A stretch of DNA of 64,000 nucleotides from DAONJL01 sp035405645 [NCBI: bacterium] (GCA_035405645.1 DAONJL010000005.1:1-64000); one strand, 5' to 3'; positions 17,163 through 27,506 are shown, numbered from the stretch's first letter. Numbers and translations: made by a program. Notes: a model not told the origin generated them from the sequence alone.

Positions 17163-19367
17163 TTAATAATTTTCTGGATATGGATTTTCTGCGTTTTTTA
17201 ATGCGCCAATTACATTTATTGTATATCTACATCTTTTTTCTGTTTGGTCTAATTTTTGGAAATCAGTATTTTTTATTATAAATCTTTCTTCTTTTATTTT
17301 TTCATCTGATAATAATTGTTTTCTTAAAATTTCATTTCTTAACTCAATAATATTTTTTATTTCTTCATTTAATCTATTCTCACCTATTATTTTTACACAT
17401 TTTTCTAATAATGAAAAAGGAATTGTTTCTGATGTATTTAATTTATAGTTTTTTATGTAATTTATAAAATTTGTATCATTATCAGAAATTGAGTAAATTA
17501 TCATTTGTTCATAATCTGATAAAACATAAGTATCTGTAAGATTATTTCTATTTTTATAATATTTTTCTTTACATAGATTTAATGCTAAATTTATTCTTTC
17601 AGCATTCAAATCTGTATATTGTGTAAATTCGATTTTTATTTCTTCTTTTTCTTTTAAAAGTTTTATTATATTTTTTATTCTTTTTATTTGCTCTTCTTTA
17701 TAAATTATTTTTCCATATTCTAATGGAATTTCAGTTATTTCATCACTTTCAGCACCTATAAGTTTTCCAATAAATTTTAATGGAGATGCTGCTGTTTGCA
17801 TTACTCTCTTTTTTATATGTGAAAATATTATTTCAGAAATTTTAAAATTTGTATCATTTAAATCACCATTTATTGGTAAATCAAAAAGTATGTTATTCTT
17901 TTTATCCTTTAAAACTGATACGACAAATTTTAATGGCACATCACCTTCACTACTTTTATTTTTTTCGCCTACTTTTATTCCTTTTATTTTTAATAAATTC
18001 TCACTTTCAAGTTTTTTTTCTTTGATTTTTATATTACTTGTCCAATCTACTCTTCCTTCTATTATTGGGTATGATAAATATTTACTTGTATAGTAAGAAA
18101 AATCAGGTAAATATAAATCATTTATATTCATATTTATTTTAATATATTTTAAATAATCATAAATAGTATTTATATTTGCAAATAATTCACCACCATTATT
18201 TAATACACATTTTATATTTATCTTAAAATTTTCATCTTTAATTCCTGAAAAATTTTTTATTGTTAAATCAATATTATTTATCTCATATTTAAAAGGTTCT
18301 GCAAAATTATAATCAATTAAATCTATTTTTCCATCTTCTACATTTATTTCTTTTATTTGCCAGAATGCTTTTGTATTATCAGAATTTTTTTCTTCAATAT
18401 TTTCATCTTTTAAAATTATATTATTTATAAATTCTTCTGTATTATTTTTTTCGTCTTTCTTGACTACTTTTAAATAAGGGAATTTTAATGTTATTTTATC
18501 AATTACATATTTTTTATTAATCAAATCATAATTAAAATTATTTATTAAACAATTATCAAATAAGAGAATTTCGCGTAAATATTCATTTTCAATTATTTTA
18601 CAATTTCTTATTTTTGCATTACCTTTTAATAAACAACTATTATTTTTGGAATAATTACCATTTATATTTACATCACCATCAATTATAAAATCGAACATAT
18701 AATTTTTATTGAAATTTATAAATTGGTCAATTAGTGGAAAGAAAATATTATTAATATTAAAATTTGCTTTATAAAAACCTTGATTTAATGAGATTTCATA
18801 ATTACCATTTGCTTTTCCTTTATTTCCTGCAAATGCAAAATTAAGATTACCTGAAAAAATATCTTGATTTGTTTGTATTTGTTTTATGTATAAATTGATT
18901 TCATTTAAATTGAGATATTTTTTGTTTGTTTTATCTATATAAGAAAAAAAGCCATTTTGAAAATTTATGTTTTCAAATGAAAAGTGAATTTTATCTAAAA
19001 ATCCCTGTTTCGTATCTTCCTCTATTTTTTGGACAATATCAGTGAAATTATAAATATCAGAATCTTTAATTATTGATATTGTTGGCTTAATTAATTTTAT
19101 GTCATTTATAATAATTTTAGCAAATATCAGTTCTTTAACATTTATATCACCTGATAAACTTTCAAAACTAACAAAAACATTATTCGAATTTTTTTCGTAA
19201 ATATAAAAATTTTTTATCTCAAATTTTCCTCGAATTGATAAAGAAAAATCGCCGATTTTTAATTTTCTACCTAAAAAATCAGTGCTTTTTTTAATAAAGA
19301 TAGATTTAAACATTTCAGGAAACATTGCTAAAAAAACAAGGGAAATAATTAAAATTATTTTTGACAT
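17163..19367 (-). CDS. AsmA-like / DUF748 envelope protein
   Basis: I use the ATG at 19367 (734 residues); the frame extends to a TTG at 19394 with no good ribosome site. The N-terminus is a signal anchor (MSKIILIISLVFLAMF). The body has the repeated amphipathic strands of the AsmA/DUF748 group: KIGDFSLSIRGKFEIKNF, LIFAKIIINDIKLIKPTISI, and later KTRGK-like SEDVPLKFVVSVLKDKKN-type stretches ending with PLKFIGKLIGAES. These proteins form long hydrophobic grooves thought to carry lipids between inner and outer membrane. The C-terminal 170 residues are helical and charged. It starts after the phosphatase gene with the ATG five bases past that gene's stop. Confidence 0.7.
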   Translation of the reverse strand: MSKIILIISLVFLAMFPEMFKSIFIKKSTDFLGRKLKIGDFSLSIRGKFEIKNFYIYEKNSNNVFVSFESLSGDINVKELIFAKIIINDIKLIKPTISIIKDSDIYNFTDIVQKIEEDTKQGFLDKIHFSFENINFQNGFFSYIDKTNKKYLNLNEINLYIKQIQTNQDIFSGNLNFAFAGNKGKANGNYEISLNQGFYKANFNINNIFFPLIDQFINFNKNYMFDFIIDGDVNINGNYSKNNSCLLKGNAKIRNCKIIENEYLREILLFDNCLINNFNYDLINKKYVIDKITLKFPYLKVVKKDEKNNTEEFINNIILKDENIEEKNSDNTKAFWQIKEINVEDGKIDLIDYNFAEPFKYEINNIDLTIKNFSGIKDENFKINIKCVLNNGGELFANINTIYDYLKYIKINMNINDLYLPDFSYYTSKYLSYPIIEGRVDWTSNIKIKEKKLESENLLKIKGIKVGEKNKSSEGDVPLKFVVSVLKDKKNNILFDLPINGDLNDTNFKISEIIFSHIKKRVMQTAASPLKFIGKLIGAESDEITEIPLEYGKIIYKEEQIKRIKNIIKLLKEKEEIKIEFTQYTDLNAERINLALNLCKEKYYKNRNNLTDTYVLSDYEQMIIYSISDNDTNFINYIKNYKLNTSETIPFSLLEKCVKIIGENRLNEEIKNIIELRNEILRKQLLSDEKIKEERFIIKNTDFQKLDQTEKRCRYTINVIGALKNAENPYPENY

Positions 19368-19371
19368 AGAT

Positions 19372-20310
19372 TTAATTATATATAGATGAATCAAATTCTA
19401 TAATATGTTCATAAATTTTTTTTTCATTTTTTCGAATCTGAAAAAAAAGTATTTTTCCTTCTGATAAATATTTTTCATTTAATCCAAGCATCGTTAAAAA
19501 ACCACCATATACGCAACCAGTATCAATGTTTATTGTTTTCATTCTACCATTATTATCATACTTTATTATTGGCATAATGCAATTACTATTTAATATTTCA
19601 AATTTTTCTTGCTGATTATTTGAAAGAATATGATGTATAGGTGTATGACCATGAACTAAAATATTATCTTTTAAAAAATTGAGTTCAGAATCATAAAATT
19701 TTTCTCTTATCCAGATTATTGTTTCTGCTGGTGAAATTTGTTTTGAATAAATATAACTCTCGTATTCATTTATTGAATTTATTGCTAATTGCTCTTCAAT
19801 ATTAAAATAAGGATTTAAACCTGCATGAACAAAAATAAAATTTATTTTTTTATTTTTTATTCTTATTTGTTCTTGATGAGAAAATTTTAATGAAGTTAAA
19901 AATTTAATATGACCTTCACTATCTATTTTTTGAAATATATTTTTTATTATTTCCATTGGTTCTTTTGTTGATAAATCATTTATGTTCTCACAATATGATA
20001 ATAATGTTTTTTCACCACCATTCATAAACCAAAATTCATAATATGTTCGATAATTTTGTTTATTTATTTTTGTAAAAAAATCAATCATCATTTTATCATG
20101 ATTACCCATTAATAATATTTTTTCATTTTTTATTTTTTTTATTAAATTTATTACTTTGCGTGAATCAGGTCCGCGGTCAATATAATCACCTAAAAAAATA
20201 TATTTTTGTGTTGGAAATTCTTCACAATAAATTAATAATCTATATAATTCTTCATAACAACCGTGTATATCTGTTAAAATCCATATAAAATTATCACTCT
20301 TTTTTTGCAT
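19372..20310 (-). CDS. Metallophosphoesterase, serine/threonine protein phosphatase-like
   Basis: 312 residues. All metal-binding motifs of the calcineurin-like family are present: DIHGC (residues 14-18), GDYIDRG (41-47), GNHD (69-72), FVHAGLNP and LVHGHTP, then NIDTGCVYGG. The spacing matches bacterial PrpA/ApaH-like phosphatases, which act on phosphoproteins or dinucleoside polyphosphates; which of these is not decidable here. No signal peptide, so cytoplasmic. It is upstream of the DUF748 gene in the same direction, with its own promoter in the gap at 20351-20378. Confidence 0.9.
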   Translation of the reverse strand: MQKKSDNFIWILTDIHGCYEELYRLLIYCEEFPTQKYIFLGDYIDRGPDSRKVINLIKKIKNEKILLMGNHDKMMIDFFTKINKQNYRTYYEFWFMNGGEKTLLSYCENINDLSTKEPMEIIKNIFQKIDSEGHIKFLTSLKFSHQEQIRIKNKKINFIFVHAGLNPYFNIEEQLAINSINEYESYIYSKQISPAETIIWIREKFYDSELNFLKDNILVHGHTPIHHILSNNQQEKFEILNSNCIMPIIKYDNNGRMKTINIDTGCVYGGFLTMLGLNEKYLSEGKILFFQIRKNEKKIYEHIIEFDSSIYN

Positions 20311-20350
20311 AAAAAAAAATACCTTTTATTATTAGCAATTGTCGAAAAGA

Positions 20351-20378
20351 ATTTTAATTAAGAATTTCAAAATGTCAA
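20351..20378 (-). promoter_or_regulatory. Sigma-70-type promoter of the phosphatase/DUF748 unit
   Basis: Minus strand TTGACA (20378-20373) and TAAAAT (20356-20351), spacer 16, placed 41 bases before the phosphatase ATG. Confidence 0.55.
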
Positions 20379-20385
20379 ATTTTTT

Positions 20386-21198
20386 TTAAACTTTTTGTAA
20401 AATTTTTTTTCTAACTATTATATTATTTATTTTATTTTGACATTCTCTAATAAGACTCTTGAAAAAGATTGAACTTTTTTTTCTTAATATTTTTAATATT
20501 TCTTTTTTTAATGTGAAAGGAAGAGTTTCAGAATTTAATTGTTTTATTAGTGCCCATAAAGCAACTCTTGAATTTGATTTACCTAATTCTTTTATGCAAT
20601 ATAACTTAACATTATAATTATCAGAATAAGTTAATCTTAACATAATTTCAGAAATAGATAATTGCACATCACTATTATTTATAATTATTTTTGCTTCATT
20701 CTTTTTTTCTTCAAATTTTGAAAAGAATTTTTTTCTATAATCTAATAATCTGTTTTTAAAAAGATATTTTGAAAAATTTATATCATTTATTTTTATTCTT
20801 TTTTTGGGCTGTAAGATAGGTTCATTAAAATTATTCTCTTTAAAATTATTTGTATTATTATTTGTATTGTAATTATTATTTATTTTTATTCGGTTTTTTT
20901 CATAATCTTTTATTTCTCTGTCATCTTTTACATATTTATTTTTTAATTTTTCAAAATCAGATTTTTTATAATTATCAATTTCACTTTTTAATTCTCTACA
21001 ATATTTTTCTAAATATTTATATGCTTTAACTATTTGTGCAAATTTTTTATTTAATAATTCGTTATCTGGATTTGTGTCAGGATGATATTTTAATACACAC
21101 TCACGATATGCTTTTTTTACATCATCTAATGTAAATGTGGCTGTATGTATCGATAATATTTCGCAATAATAAGTTATATTACTATCTACTTTTTCCAT
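20386..21198 (-). CDS. J-domain protein with C-terminal HEAT-like repeats
   Basis: 270 residues. Residues 9-75 form a DnaJ domain: DDVKKAYRECVLKYHPDTNP carries the invariant HPD (residues 39-41), and the following helix KFAQIVKAYKYLEKY is the usual third J-domain helix. No Gly/Phe region or zinc-finger follows, so it is not DnaJ itself. A low-complexity Asn/Lys segment leads to a C-terminal helical region (SDNYNVKLYCIKELGKSNSR..LWALIKQL) that looks like HEAT repeats. It probably recruits DnaK to a specific client or site. Confidence 0.8.
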   Translation of the reverse strand: MEKVDSNITYYCEILSIHTATFTLDDVKKAYRECVLKYHPDTNPDNELLNKKFAQIVKAYKYLEKYCRELKSEIDNYKKSDFEKLKNKYVKDDREIKDYEKNRIKINNNYNTNNNTNNFKENNFNEPILQPKKRIKINDINFSKYLFKNRLLDYRKKFFSKFEEKKNEAKIIINNSDVQLSISEIMLRLTYSDNYNVKLYCIKELGKSNSRVALWALIKQLNSETLPFTLKKEILKILRKKSSIFFKSLIRECQNKINNIIVRKKILQKV

Positions 21199-21278
21199 TT
21201 AATATCTCTACTTTTTTCAATAGATAAAACTACTTTTTTATAATATTTATTTTATACTGCTACTTAAAAATTATAATT

Positions 21279-21308
21279 AATTTAATAATAAATATTTAAT
21301 AAAGTCAA
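21279..21308 (-). promoter_or_regulatory. Possible promoter of the J-domain gene
   Basis: Minus strand TTGACT (21308-21303) and TAAATT (21284-21279), spacer 18. It is divergent from the TRAP promoter, 34 bases away. Confidence 0.35.
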
Positions 21309-21341
21309 GAAAAATTTAAAAAAATTTTTTTAAAAAAATAT

Positions 21342-21370
21342 TTGACAATATGATATTTAATAATTATAGT
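21342..21370 (+). promoter_or_regulatory. Sigma-70-type promoter of the TRAP transporter operon
   Basis: TTGACA at 21342-21347 and TATAGT at 21365-21370 with the ideal 17-base spacer. Transcription would start near 21377, 34 bases before the dctP ATG at 21411. Confidence 0.7.
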
Positions 21371-21410
21371 AGGAATAATTTATTTTTAAATTTAAATGGA
21401 GGGTATTAAA

Positions 21411-22451
21411 ATGAAATATTTAAATTTATTTCTTTTACTACTTTTATTATTACTTGTTTTTAATAATTGTTCGAAAAAAGAAGAACCACAGTTAGCACAA
21501 CAAGCAGTTGCTCCAGTTAAACCAATAACTTTAACTTATAGTATATTTTTTCCACCAACTCATTTGCAAGCACAATTAGGAAATGAATTTGCACAGGAAA
21601 TCCAGAAAAGAACAAATGGTAGAGTTGAAATATCAGTTTTTGCTGGTGGCACATTAACAAAAGCACCACAGGTATTTGAAGGCGTAGAACAAGGAATTTC
21701 TGATATGGGTATGTCTTGCTTTGCTTATACTACCGGTCGTTTTCCTGTTACTGCTGCTCTTGATTTACCACTTGGTTATAAGAGTGGAAAAATAGCAACT
21801 CTCGTTGCTAATGAATTTATAAAAACAATAAATCCTCAGGAATTAAGTTCAGTAAAAGTTTTATATGTGCACGCACACGGTCCTGGTCTTTTACATACTG
21901 TAAAACCAATAAAAAAATTAAAGGATTTAAAAGGAATGAAGATTCGTGCAACAGGATTAAGTGCTGATATTGTTAAAGCATTAGGTGCTGTGCCAGTTGC
22001 TATGCAACAAGGAGAAACTTATGAAGCATTACAAAAAGGTGTTGTTGATGGGACATTTGGACCAATTGAAGTTTTAAAAGGCTGGAAACAAGCAGAAGTA
22101 ATAAAATTTACAACTGATTGTTATACAATTGGTTATACAACAACTATGTTTGTAATAATGAATAAAAATAAATGGGAATCATTACCAGCAGATATTCAAC
22201 AAATTTTTGAAGAAGTAAGTAAAGAATGGATTGTAAAACACGGAGAAATATGGGATAAAATTGATAATGAAGGTAGAGAGTTTACTCTATCATTAAAAAA
22301 TCAAATTATTAATCTTGATGAAAAAGAAACAAAAGAATGGAATAATAAAGTGCAGAAAGTTATTGATGACTATATTCAAAAGACACCAGAAGGCGATACT
22401 TATGTAACAACAATAAAGACACTGATTGAGAAATATTCACAAGCACAATAG
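21411..22451 (+). CDS. dctP: TRAP transporter solute-binding lipoprotein
   Basis: 346 residues from the ATG at 21411, nine bases after GGAGG; an earlier in-frame ATG at 21396 would overlap that ribosome site. The N-terminus is a lipoprotein signal peptide with a lipobox (FNNC). The mature protein has the DctP fold marks: LTYSIFFPPTHLQAQ..NEFAQEI..RT.GRVEI.VF.GG, then LKDLKGMKIRATG (the conserved Arg that binds the ligand carboxylate) and TTTMFVIMNK. It would capture an organic acid outside the inner membrane and pass it to DctQM. A lipid anchor instead of a free periplasmic form is less common for this family. Confidence 0.95.
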   Translation: MKYLNLFLLLLLLLLVFNNCSKKEEPQLAQQAVAPVKPITLTYSIFFPPTHLQAQLGNEFAQEIQKRTNGRVEISVFAGGTLTKAPQVFEGVEQGISDMGMSCFAYTTGRFPVTAALDLPLGYKSGKIATLVANEFIKTINPQELSSVKVLYVHAHGPGLLHTVKPIKKLKDLKGMKIRATGLSADIVKALGAVPVAMQQGETYEALQKGVVDGTFGPIEVLKGWKQAEVIKFTTDCYTIGYTTTMFVIMNKNKWESLPADIQQIFEEVSKEWIVKHGEIWDKIDNEGREFTLSLKNQIINLDEKETKEWNNKVQKVIDDYIQKTPEGDTYVTTIKTLIEKYSQAQ

Positions 22452-22474
22452 TATTACCTTTTCTTTTGAGATTG

Positions 22475-22966
22475 ATGTTAATGAAAAAAATAGAAGAATT
22501 CATAAATAAAGTAATAGAAATATTTATTTATATTGCAGGCATTTCAATTTTCTTAATGATGTTAATTACAACTATTGATGTAATTGGAAGACAATTTAAA
22601 AGACCATTAGTTGGTGCGTATGAATTAGTTTCTTTTTTAAGTGTTATTGCAATTGCTTTTGCGCTTGCTTTTACTACAAAACAAAAAGCACATATATCAG
22701 TTAATATTATTACTCGTTTATTACCACAATTATTTCAAAATATTTTAAATATTATTGCAAATATTTTATGCTTATTCTTTTTGTATTTTTTATGTGAAGA
22801 ACTATATTATTATGCTGTTAGATTAATGGAAAAAGGTGAAGTTTCTCTTACTTTAAAAATTCCTTTTTATTATTTTATCTTTTTTTCTTCTTTTGCTGTT
22901 TTAGTTGTGTGTTTGTATGTTTTTCTGGATATTATTAAAAATTTTATTGGAATAATTAAAAAATGA
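22475..22966 (+). CDS. dctQ: TRAP transporter small membrane subunit
   Basis: About 163 residues with four membrane segments. The family signature is visible: TTIDVIGRQFKRPLVGAYELVSFL and the following helix IAIAFALAFTTKQKAHISVNI. Start codons at 22475 and 22481 are both possible; neither has a strong ribosome site. It lies 23 bases after dctP and overlaps dctM by four bases (ATGA), so the small and large subunits are translationally coupled. Confidence 0.93.
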   Translation: MLMKKIEEFINKVIEIFIYIAGISIFLMMLITTIDVIGRQFKRPLVGAYELVSFLSVIAIAFALAFTTKQKAHISVNIITRLLPQLFQNILNIIANILCLFFLYFLCEELYYYAVRLMEKGEVSLTLKIPFYYFIFFSSFAVLVVCLYVFLDIIKNFIGIIKK

Positions 22967-24261
22967 ATTTTATTGAAACTGGAATTTTTGGTTTTATAAT
23001 TTTAATTATCTTTATTTTTCTTAATATTCCTGTTGGTTTTGCTATGGCTATAATTGGGTTCATTGGTTATGCTTTAATTGTGAATTTCAATGCTGCATTA
23101 AGTATGATTGCGTTAAATACCTGGGATGTTTTCTCTTCTTATAGTTTAACTGTTATTCCATTATTTATTTTTATGGGACAGATTGCTTTTCATTCTGGTA
23201 TTAGTAAAGGTTTATTTCGCACTGCTTATGTCTGGATTGGTTCAAAAAAAGGTGGGCTTGCTATGGCTACTATTGTTGCTTGTGCTGGTTTTTCAGCTAT
23301 CTGTGGTTCAACTAATGCTGCTGCTGCAACAATGGCTACTATCGCTATACCTGAAATGAAAAGATATCATTATAATCCAAAACTTGCTGCTGGCACTGTC
23401 GCTGCTGCTGGTAGTTTAGGTATTTTGATTCCACCAAGTGTAATATTTATTATTTATGGTATTATGACACAACAGTCTATTGGTAAATTATTTGCTGCTG
23501 GTATTTTACCTGGTATTTTACTTACTTTATTATTTATTCTTGTTATTTATATATGGTTAAAAATAAATCCTTCTTTAGCGCCTTCTGCTAAAGATTTTTC
23601 TATATTTGAAAAAGTAAAATCTCTAACTGATGTTTTTGAAACTCTTTTATTATTTGTTTTAATTATGGGTGGTATGTTTACTGGCTTTTTTACTCCAACT
23701 GAAGCTGCTGCTATTGGTGCTTTTTTCACTATTGTTATTTCTTTTTTTAGAAAACAATTATCAATAAATATTATCATAAAATCACTTGCTGATACTGCAA
23801 AAATTTCCTGTATGATTATGACTATTGTTTTAGGTGCTGAAATATTTGGAAAATTTTTAGCTGTTACAAGATTGCCTTTTGAGATTGCAAGTTTAATTGC
23901 TTCTTTAAATTTACCTTCTTATATAATTATGTCACTTATTGTTTTAATGTATATTATTGGTGGTTGCTTTATGGATTCGCTTGCTATGATTATGCTTACT
24001 GTTCCTATATTTTTTCCAATTATTAATTCACTTGGTTTTGACCCTATCTGGTTTGGCGTTATTATTGTATTAGTTACTCAAATTGGTGTTATTACGCCAC
24101 CTGTTGGAATAAATGTTTATATTGTTCATTCTGTCGCTAATGATGTAAAACTTGAAGAAATCTTCCTTGGTGCTATGCCTTTACTTCTCGCTTTACTTGT
24201 TTGTTGTATTTTGCTTTTTATTTTCCCGCAAATTGCTACTTTTTTGCCTTCTATTATGTAA
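22963..24261 (+). CDS. dctM: TRAP transporter large membrane subunit
   Basis: 432 residues with about twelve membrane segments. Typical DctM sequence: IFLNIPVGFAMAIIGF near the start, PLFIFMGQIAFHSGIS, GGLAMATIVACAGFSAICGS, the IPPSVIFIIYGI hairpin and the later TPPVGINVYIVHSVA hairpin. It forms the Na+-coupled substrate path. No further gene follows on this strand; it ends one base before the convergent phosphohexomutase. Confidence 0.97.
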   Translation: MNFIETGIFGFIILIIFIFLNIPVGFAMAIIGFIGYALIVNFNAALSMIALNTWDVFSSYSLTVIPLFIFMGQIAFHSGISKGLFRTAYVWIGSKKGGLAMATIVACAGFSAICGSTNAAAATMATIAIPEMKRYHYNPKLAAGTVAAAGSLGILIPPSVIFIIYGIMTQQSIGKLFAAGILPGILLTLLFILVIYIWLKINPSLAPSAKDFSIFEKVKSLTDVFETLLLFVLIMGGMFTGFFTPTEAAAIGAFFTIVISFFRKQLSINIIIKSLADTAKISCMIMTIVLGAEIFGKFLAVTRLPFEIASLIASLNLPSYIIMSLIVLMYIIGGCFMDSLAMIMLTVPIFFPIINSLGFDPIWFGVIIVLVTQIGVITPPVGINVYIVHSVANDVKLEEIFLGAMPLLLALLVCCILLFIFPQIATFLPSIM

Positions 24262-24262
24262 C

Positions 24263-25978
24263 TTACATTAACAAATTTTTTAAATATTTTATTACTCGTG
24301 TTTTTATTTCTGATAATTTTTTTTCTGCTTCTTCTTTTGTAGAACCTTTACTTGAAAAGTAAATTTTTAATTTTGGTTCTGTGCCTGATGGTCTCACAGT
24401 AAAACTAATATCTTCTTTTAAAATAAATCTTAACATATCTGTTATTGGTAAATTAATTTTTAATTCTTTATTTTTTAATAAATCATATTTTTTTTGCACG
24501 CTGTAGTCTTCTATAAAAATTATATCATTAAATATTTTTTTACTTTTTCTTAAATTCTCCATTATTTTTTTTATTTTTTCTAAACCGCTTAATCCAGGTA
24601 AATTAAAAGAATATAATTCTTCTGCATAAAAACCATACTTTTTCATTAAATTTAATAATTGTTCATCAAGCGTTAATCCTTGTGTTTTATAATATGCAGA
24701 AATTTCACATATTAACATTGCAGCCTGAACTGCATCTTTATCTCGCACATAATTTCCAAATAAATAACCATAACTTTCTTCAAATCCAAAAATAAAATTA
24801 TACTTTTTATTCTTTTCAAATTCTTTTATTTTTTCTCCAATATATTTAAAACCTGTTAATGTTTCTATTATTTTTACTCCATAATTTTTGGCAATCTCTT
24901 TTATCATATCTGTTGTTACAACTGTTTTTATTATTATTCCGTTTTCTGGTAATCTCTTTTTTTCTTTTAATTTTGATAATATATATTCACTTAATAATAT
25001 ACCTATATTATTTCCATTTAAAAAAACAAATTTATTTTTTGTATTTCTTACTACAACGCCTATTCTGTCGCAATCAGGATCTGTTGCTAAAATTATGTCA
25101 GCATTTGTTTTTCTTGCTAATTGTAATGCTTTTTTAAATACTTCTTTTTCTTCTGGATTTGGAATTTTTACTGTTGTGAAATTTTCATCAGGTAATTCCT
25201 GCTCTTTTACAATAAGAATATTTTTAAAACCTTTTTCTTTTAATAATGTGCGAACTGGTAAATTACCTGTGCCATTTAATGGTGTATATACTATTTTTAA
25301 ATTATTAACTTTATATGTTTTATCAATGAAACTTAATTTCTTTATTTTATTTATGTATTTTTTTATTATTGATTGTGGTAAAATTTTTAATAATTTATTT
25401 TTTTTTAATTCAGTTATTTTTATTTCTGAAAAATTTTTTATTTTTTTTATTTCAGCAATTAGTTTTTTTGCTAATTCTGGAACTATTTGTCCACCATCTG
25501 ACCAATAAACTTTATAGCCATTATATTCTGGCGGATTATGTGATGCTGTTATTACTATACCTGCTATTGCTTTTAATTCTCTTACAAAAAAAGAGAGTAT
25601 TGGCGTTGGAGTGTAATAATCAAATAAAAAAACTTTAATATTATTTCCAATGAAAACTGCTGCTGTTTCTTCAGCAAATTTTTTTGAATATTTCCTTGTA
25701 TCATAAGCAATAACAACAGAAATCTGTGAATTATTTTGATATATTTTATTTAAATAGTTTGCTATGCCCTGAGTAGCTTTGCGAATTGTCCATTTGTTTA
25801 TTCTATTTATTCCCGCCCCTATTATTCCCCTTAATCCACCAGTGCCAAATTCTATTTCTTTACTAAATGCTTCTTTGATTAATTTCGGTTTATTTTTTAT
25901 TTTTAATAATTCAGATTTTGTTTCCTCATCAATAAATTTACTATTTAGCCATTCTTGATATGTTTTAATAAAATCCAT
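24263..25978 (-). CDS. Phosphoglucomutase / phosphomannomutase
   Basis: 571 residues from the ATG at 25978 (five bases after the upstream stop). It is an alpha-D-phosphohexomutase of the longer PgcA-like class: FGTGGLRGIIGAG at the N-terminus, the phosphoserine loop ITASHNPPEYNGYKVYW, metal loop TDPDCDRIGV, sugar-binding loop GFEESYGYL and the phosphate-binding RPSGTEPKLKIYF near the C-terminus. It interconverts hexose 1- and 6-phosphates and so feeds glycan precursors or glycogen. It is the last gene of the primase operon; a functional tie to that operon is not obvious. Confidence 0.93.
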   Translation of the reverse strand: MDFIKTYQEWLNSKFIDEETKSELLKIKNKPKLIKEAFSKEIEFGTGGLRGIIGAGINRINKWTIRKATQGIANYLNKIYQNNSQISVVIAYDTRKYSKKFAEETAAVFIGNNIKVFLFDYYTPTPILSFFVRELKAIAGIVITASHNPPEYNGYKVYWSDGGQIVPELAKKLIAEIKKIKNFSEIKITELKKNKLLKILPQSIIKKYINKIKKLSFIDKTYKVNNLKIVYTPLNGTGNLPVRTLLKEKGFKNILIVKEQELPDENFTTVKIPNPEEKEVFKKALQLARKTNADIILATDPDCDRIGVVVRNTKNKFVFLNGNNIGILLSEYILSKLKEKKRLPENGIIIKTVVTTDMIKEIAKNYGVKIIETLTGFKYIGEKIKEFEKNKKYNFIFGFEESYGYLFGNYVRDKDAVQAAMLICEISAYYKTQGLTLDEQLLNLMKKYGFYAEELYSFNLPGLSGLEKIKKIMENLRKSKKIFNDIIFIEDYSVQKKYDLLKNKELKINLPITDMLRFILKEDISFTVRPSGTEPKLKIYFSSKGSTKEEAEKKLSEIKTRVIKYLKNLLM

Positions 25979-25982
25979 AATT

Positions 25983-27506
25983 TTATGAATATTCGAATCT
26001 ATTCTTCCCTTTTCTTTTGGCATTATACATAGCAGTATCAACTTGTTTTAATAATTCGTCTTTATTTCCTATGTTTGCAGTTATATTACCAATGCCAACT
26101 GATACACTTATTGAAATATTTTTTTCTTCATCTTTTAAATTATTTAAATCTTTAAAAATTTTATTTTTTATTATTTCTTCAATTAGTTCAGATGATTGAT
26201 TAAAAACGAGAGCAACAAATTCATCACCACCATATCTTGCAAGAATAGAATTTTCAGGTAGAGAAGATTTTAATATATTTGCTACTTTTTTTAAAATCGT
26301 ATCACCATATATGTGCCCAAATTTATCGTTTATTTGTTTAAAATCATCCATATCAAAAAATAACAGTGTTATTTCATCTTTTATTTCATTATTCTTTTTG
26401 CTTTCTATTAATGATTTTAATTTATTTTGAAAATATGAATGATTATATACGCCAGTTAATCCATCTTTTTCTGACAATTCTTTTATGTATTCATAATATA
26501 AAAATTTTTTTAATGATGATTCAAAATTGTTAATTAAAAAAAGCAATTTTTCTTTTAAAAATTCTATATGTCCTTTTTCAAATTCATCAAAGAACAGTAA
26601 AACATTTAAAAATCTATCTGTTGTAATAAAATATAAATAATCAACTTTTATAATTAAATCATCTTCATTTTCTTGATTAGTGTTTGAAAAAATTAAATTA
26701 AAAATATCACTTTTATATTCATCTAAATATTGTTTGATATTTGCTATATTAAAATTTTTAATCATTTTAAAATCATCATTTTCTGTTGAATAAATTAATA
26801 TCGGTGTTTGATTATAATTAACATAAAAAATCACATCATTAAATCTAAAACTTTTTCTCTTTAAAAAATTTATTGTTCTTTTTATTAGACTATCTAAATT
26901 TTGTGCACCTAATATATATCTTGATATAAGTTCGAATTCACCTATTCTATCAATATTTTCAGATAAAAAATTATTCATCTGTTCCATCTCATATATTAGT
27001 TTTATTGATTTTAATGCATTTTCAAGAGTATTGTATAAATGATGGCAAATAAATTTATCGATAATTTCAAAAAATTTTATATTATCAATATCAAGTCCAA
27101 TAATAATATATCCAATTTCTTCAAACCAGAATACAATTAAATTCTGTTGTAAAAAATAAATATCTTCAACTTCTGTAAATGATGTATTTACAAAAATTTC
27201 TTCATAAATATTCAGATATTTTTGTAAAAATTTATATTGTTCAGTTGTTGCAAATAAACCTTCAAGGTCTTCATAAGTATATAATTCAAATTTATCATTC
27301 TTTTTAGAGGAAAAATATTTTGATTCTGTTGAAATTTTATAAAGATTAAAAAATAAAAAATTTGCTGGTATATTTAATTTTGTAAAAAATATTTTTGATG
27401 TTATTTTTAAAAATTCATTTATATTTTTGCAGTTTCTATAATGTTCTATAATGTTGAAAATTAAATCATAATTCATTTTTAATTTTTCAAAATCTTTTTT
27501 TTCCAT
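25983..27506 (-). CDS. GGDEF-domain diguanylate cyclase with N-terminal sensor region
   Basis: 507 residues, no clear membrane segment. The C-terminal 165 residues are a GGDEF domain: KDGLTGVYNHSYF at its start, LLFFDMDDFKQINDKFGH (metal and base contacts) and ARYGGDEFVAL, the intact catalytic motif. The allosteric RxxD site before it reads PENS, so product inhibition through that site is unlikely. The N-terminal 330 residues may form GAF-like sensing folds, but I cannot place motifs. The enzyme would make c-di-GMP. Its ATG has GAGGT eight bases upstream and lies 18 bases after the chemoreceptor-like gene in the same operon. Confidence 0.9.
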   Translation of the reverse strand: MEKKDFEKLKMNYDLIFNIIEHYRNCKNINEFLKITSKIFFTKLNIPANFLFFNLYKISTESKYFSSKKNDKFELYTYEDLEGLFATTEQYKFLQKYLNIYEEIFVNTSFTEVEDIYFLQQNLIVFWFEEIGYIIIGLDIDNIKFFEIIDKFICHHLYNTLENALKSIKLIYEMEQMNNFLSENIDRIGEFELISRYILGAQNLDSLIKRTINFLKRKSFRFNDVIFYVNYNQTPILIYSTENDDFKMIKNFNIANIKQYLDEYKSDIFNLIFSNTNQENEDDLIIKVDYLYFITTDRFLNVLLFFDEFEKGHIEFLKEKLLFLINNFESSLKKFLYYEYIKELSEKDGLTGVYNHSYFQNKLKSLIESKKNNEIKDEITLLFFDMDDFKQINDKFGHIYGDTILKKVANILKSSLPENSILARYGGDEFVALVFNQSSELIEEIIKNKIFKDLNNLKDEEKNISISVSVGIGNITANIGNKDELLKQVDTAMYNAKRKGKNRFEYS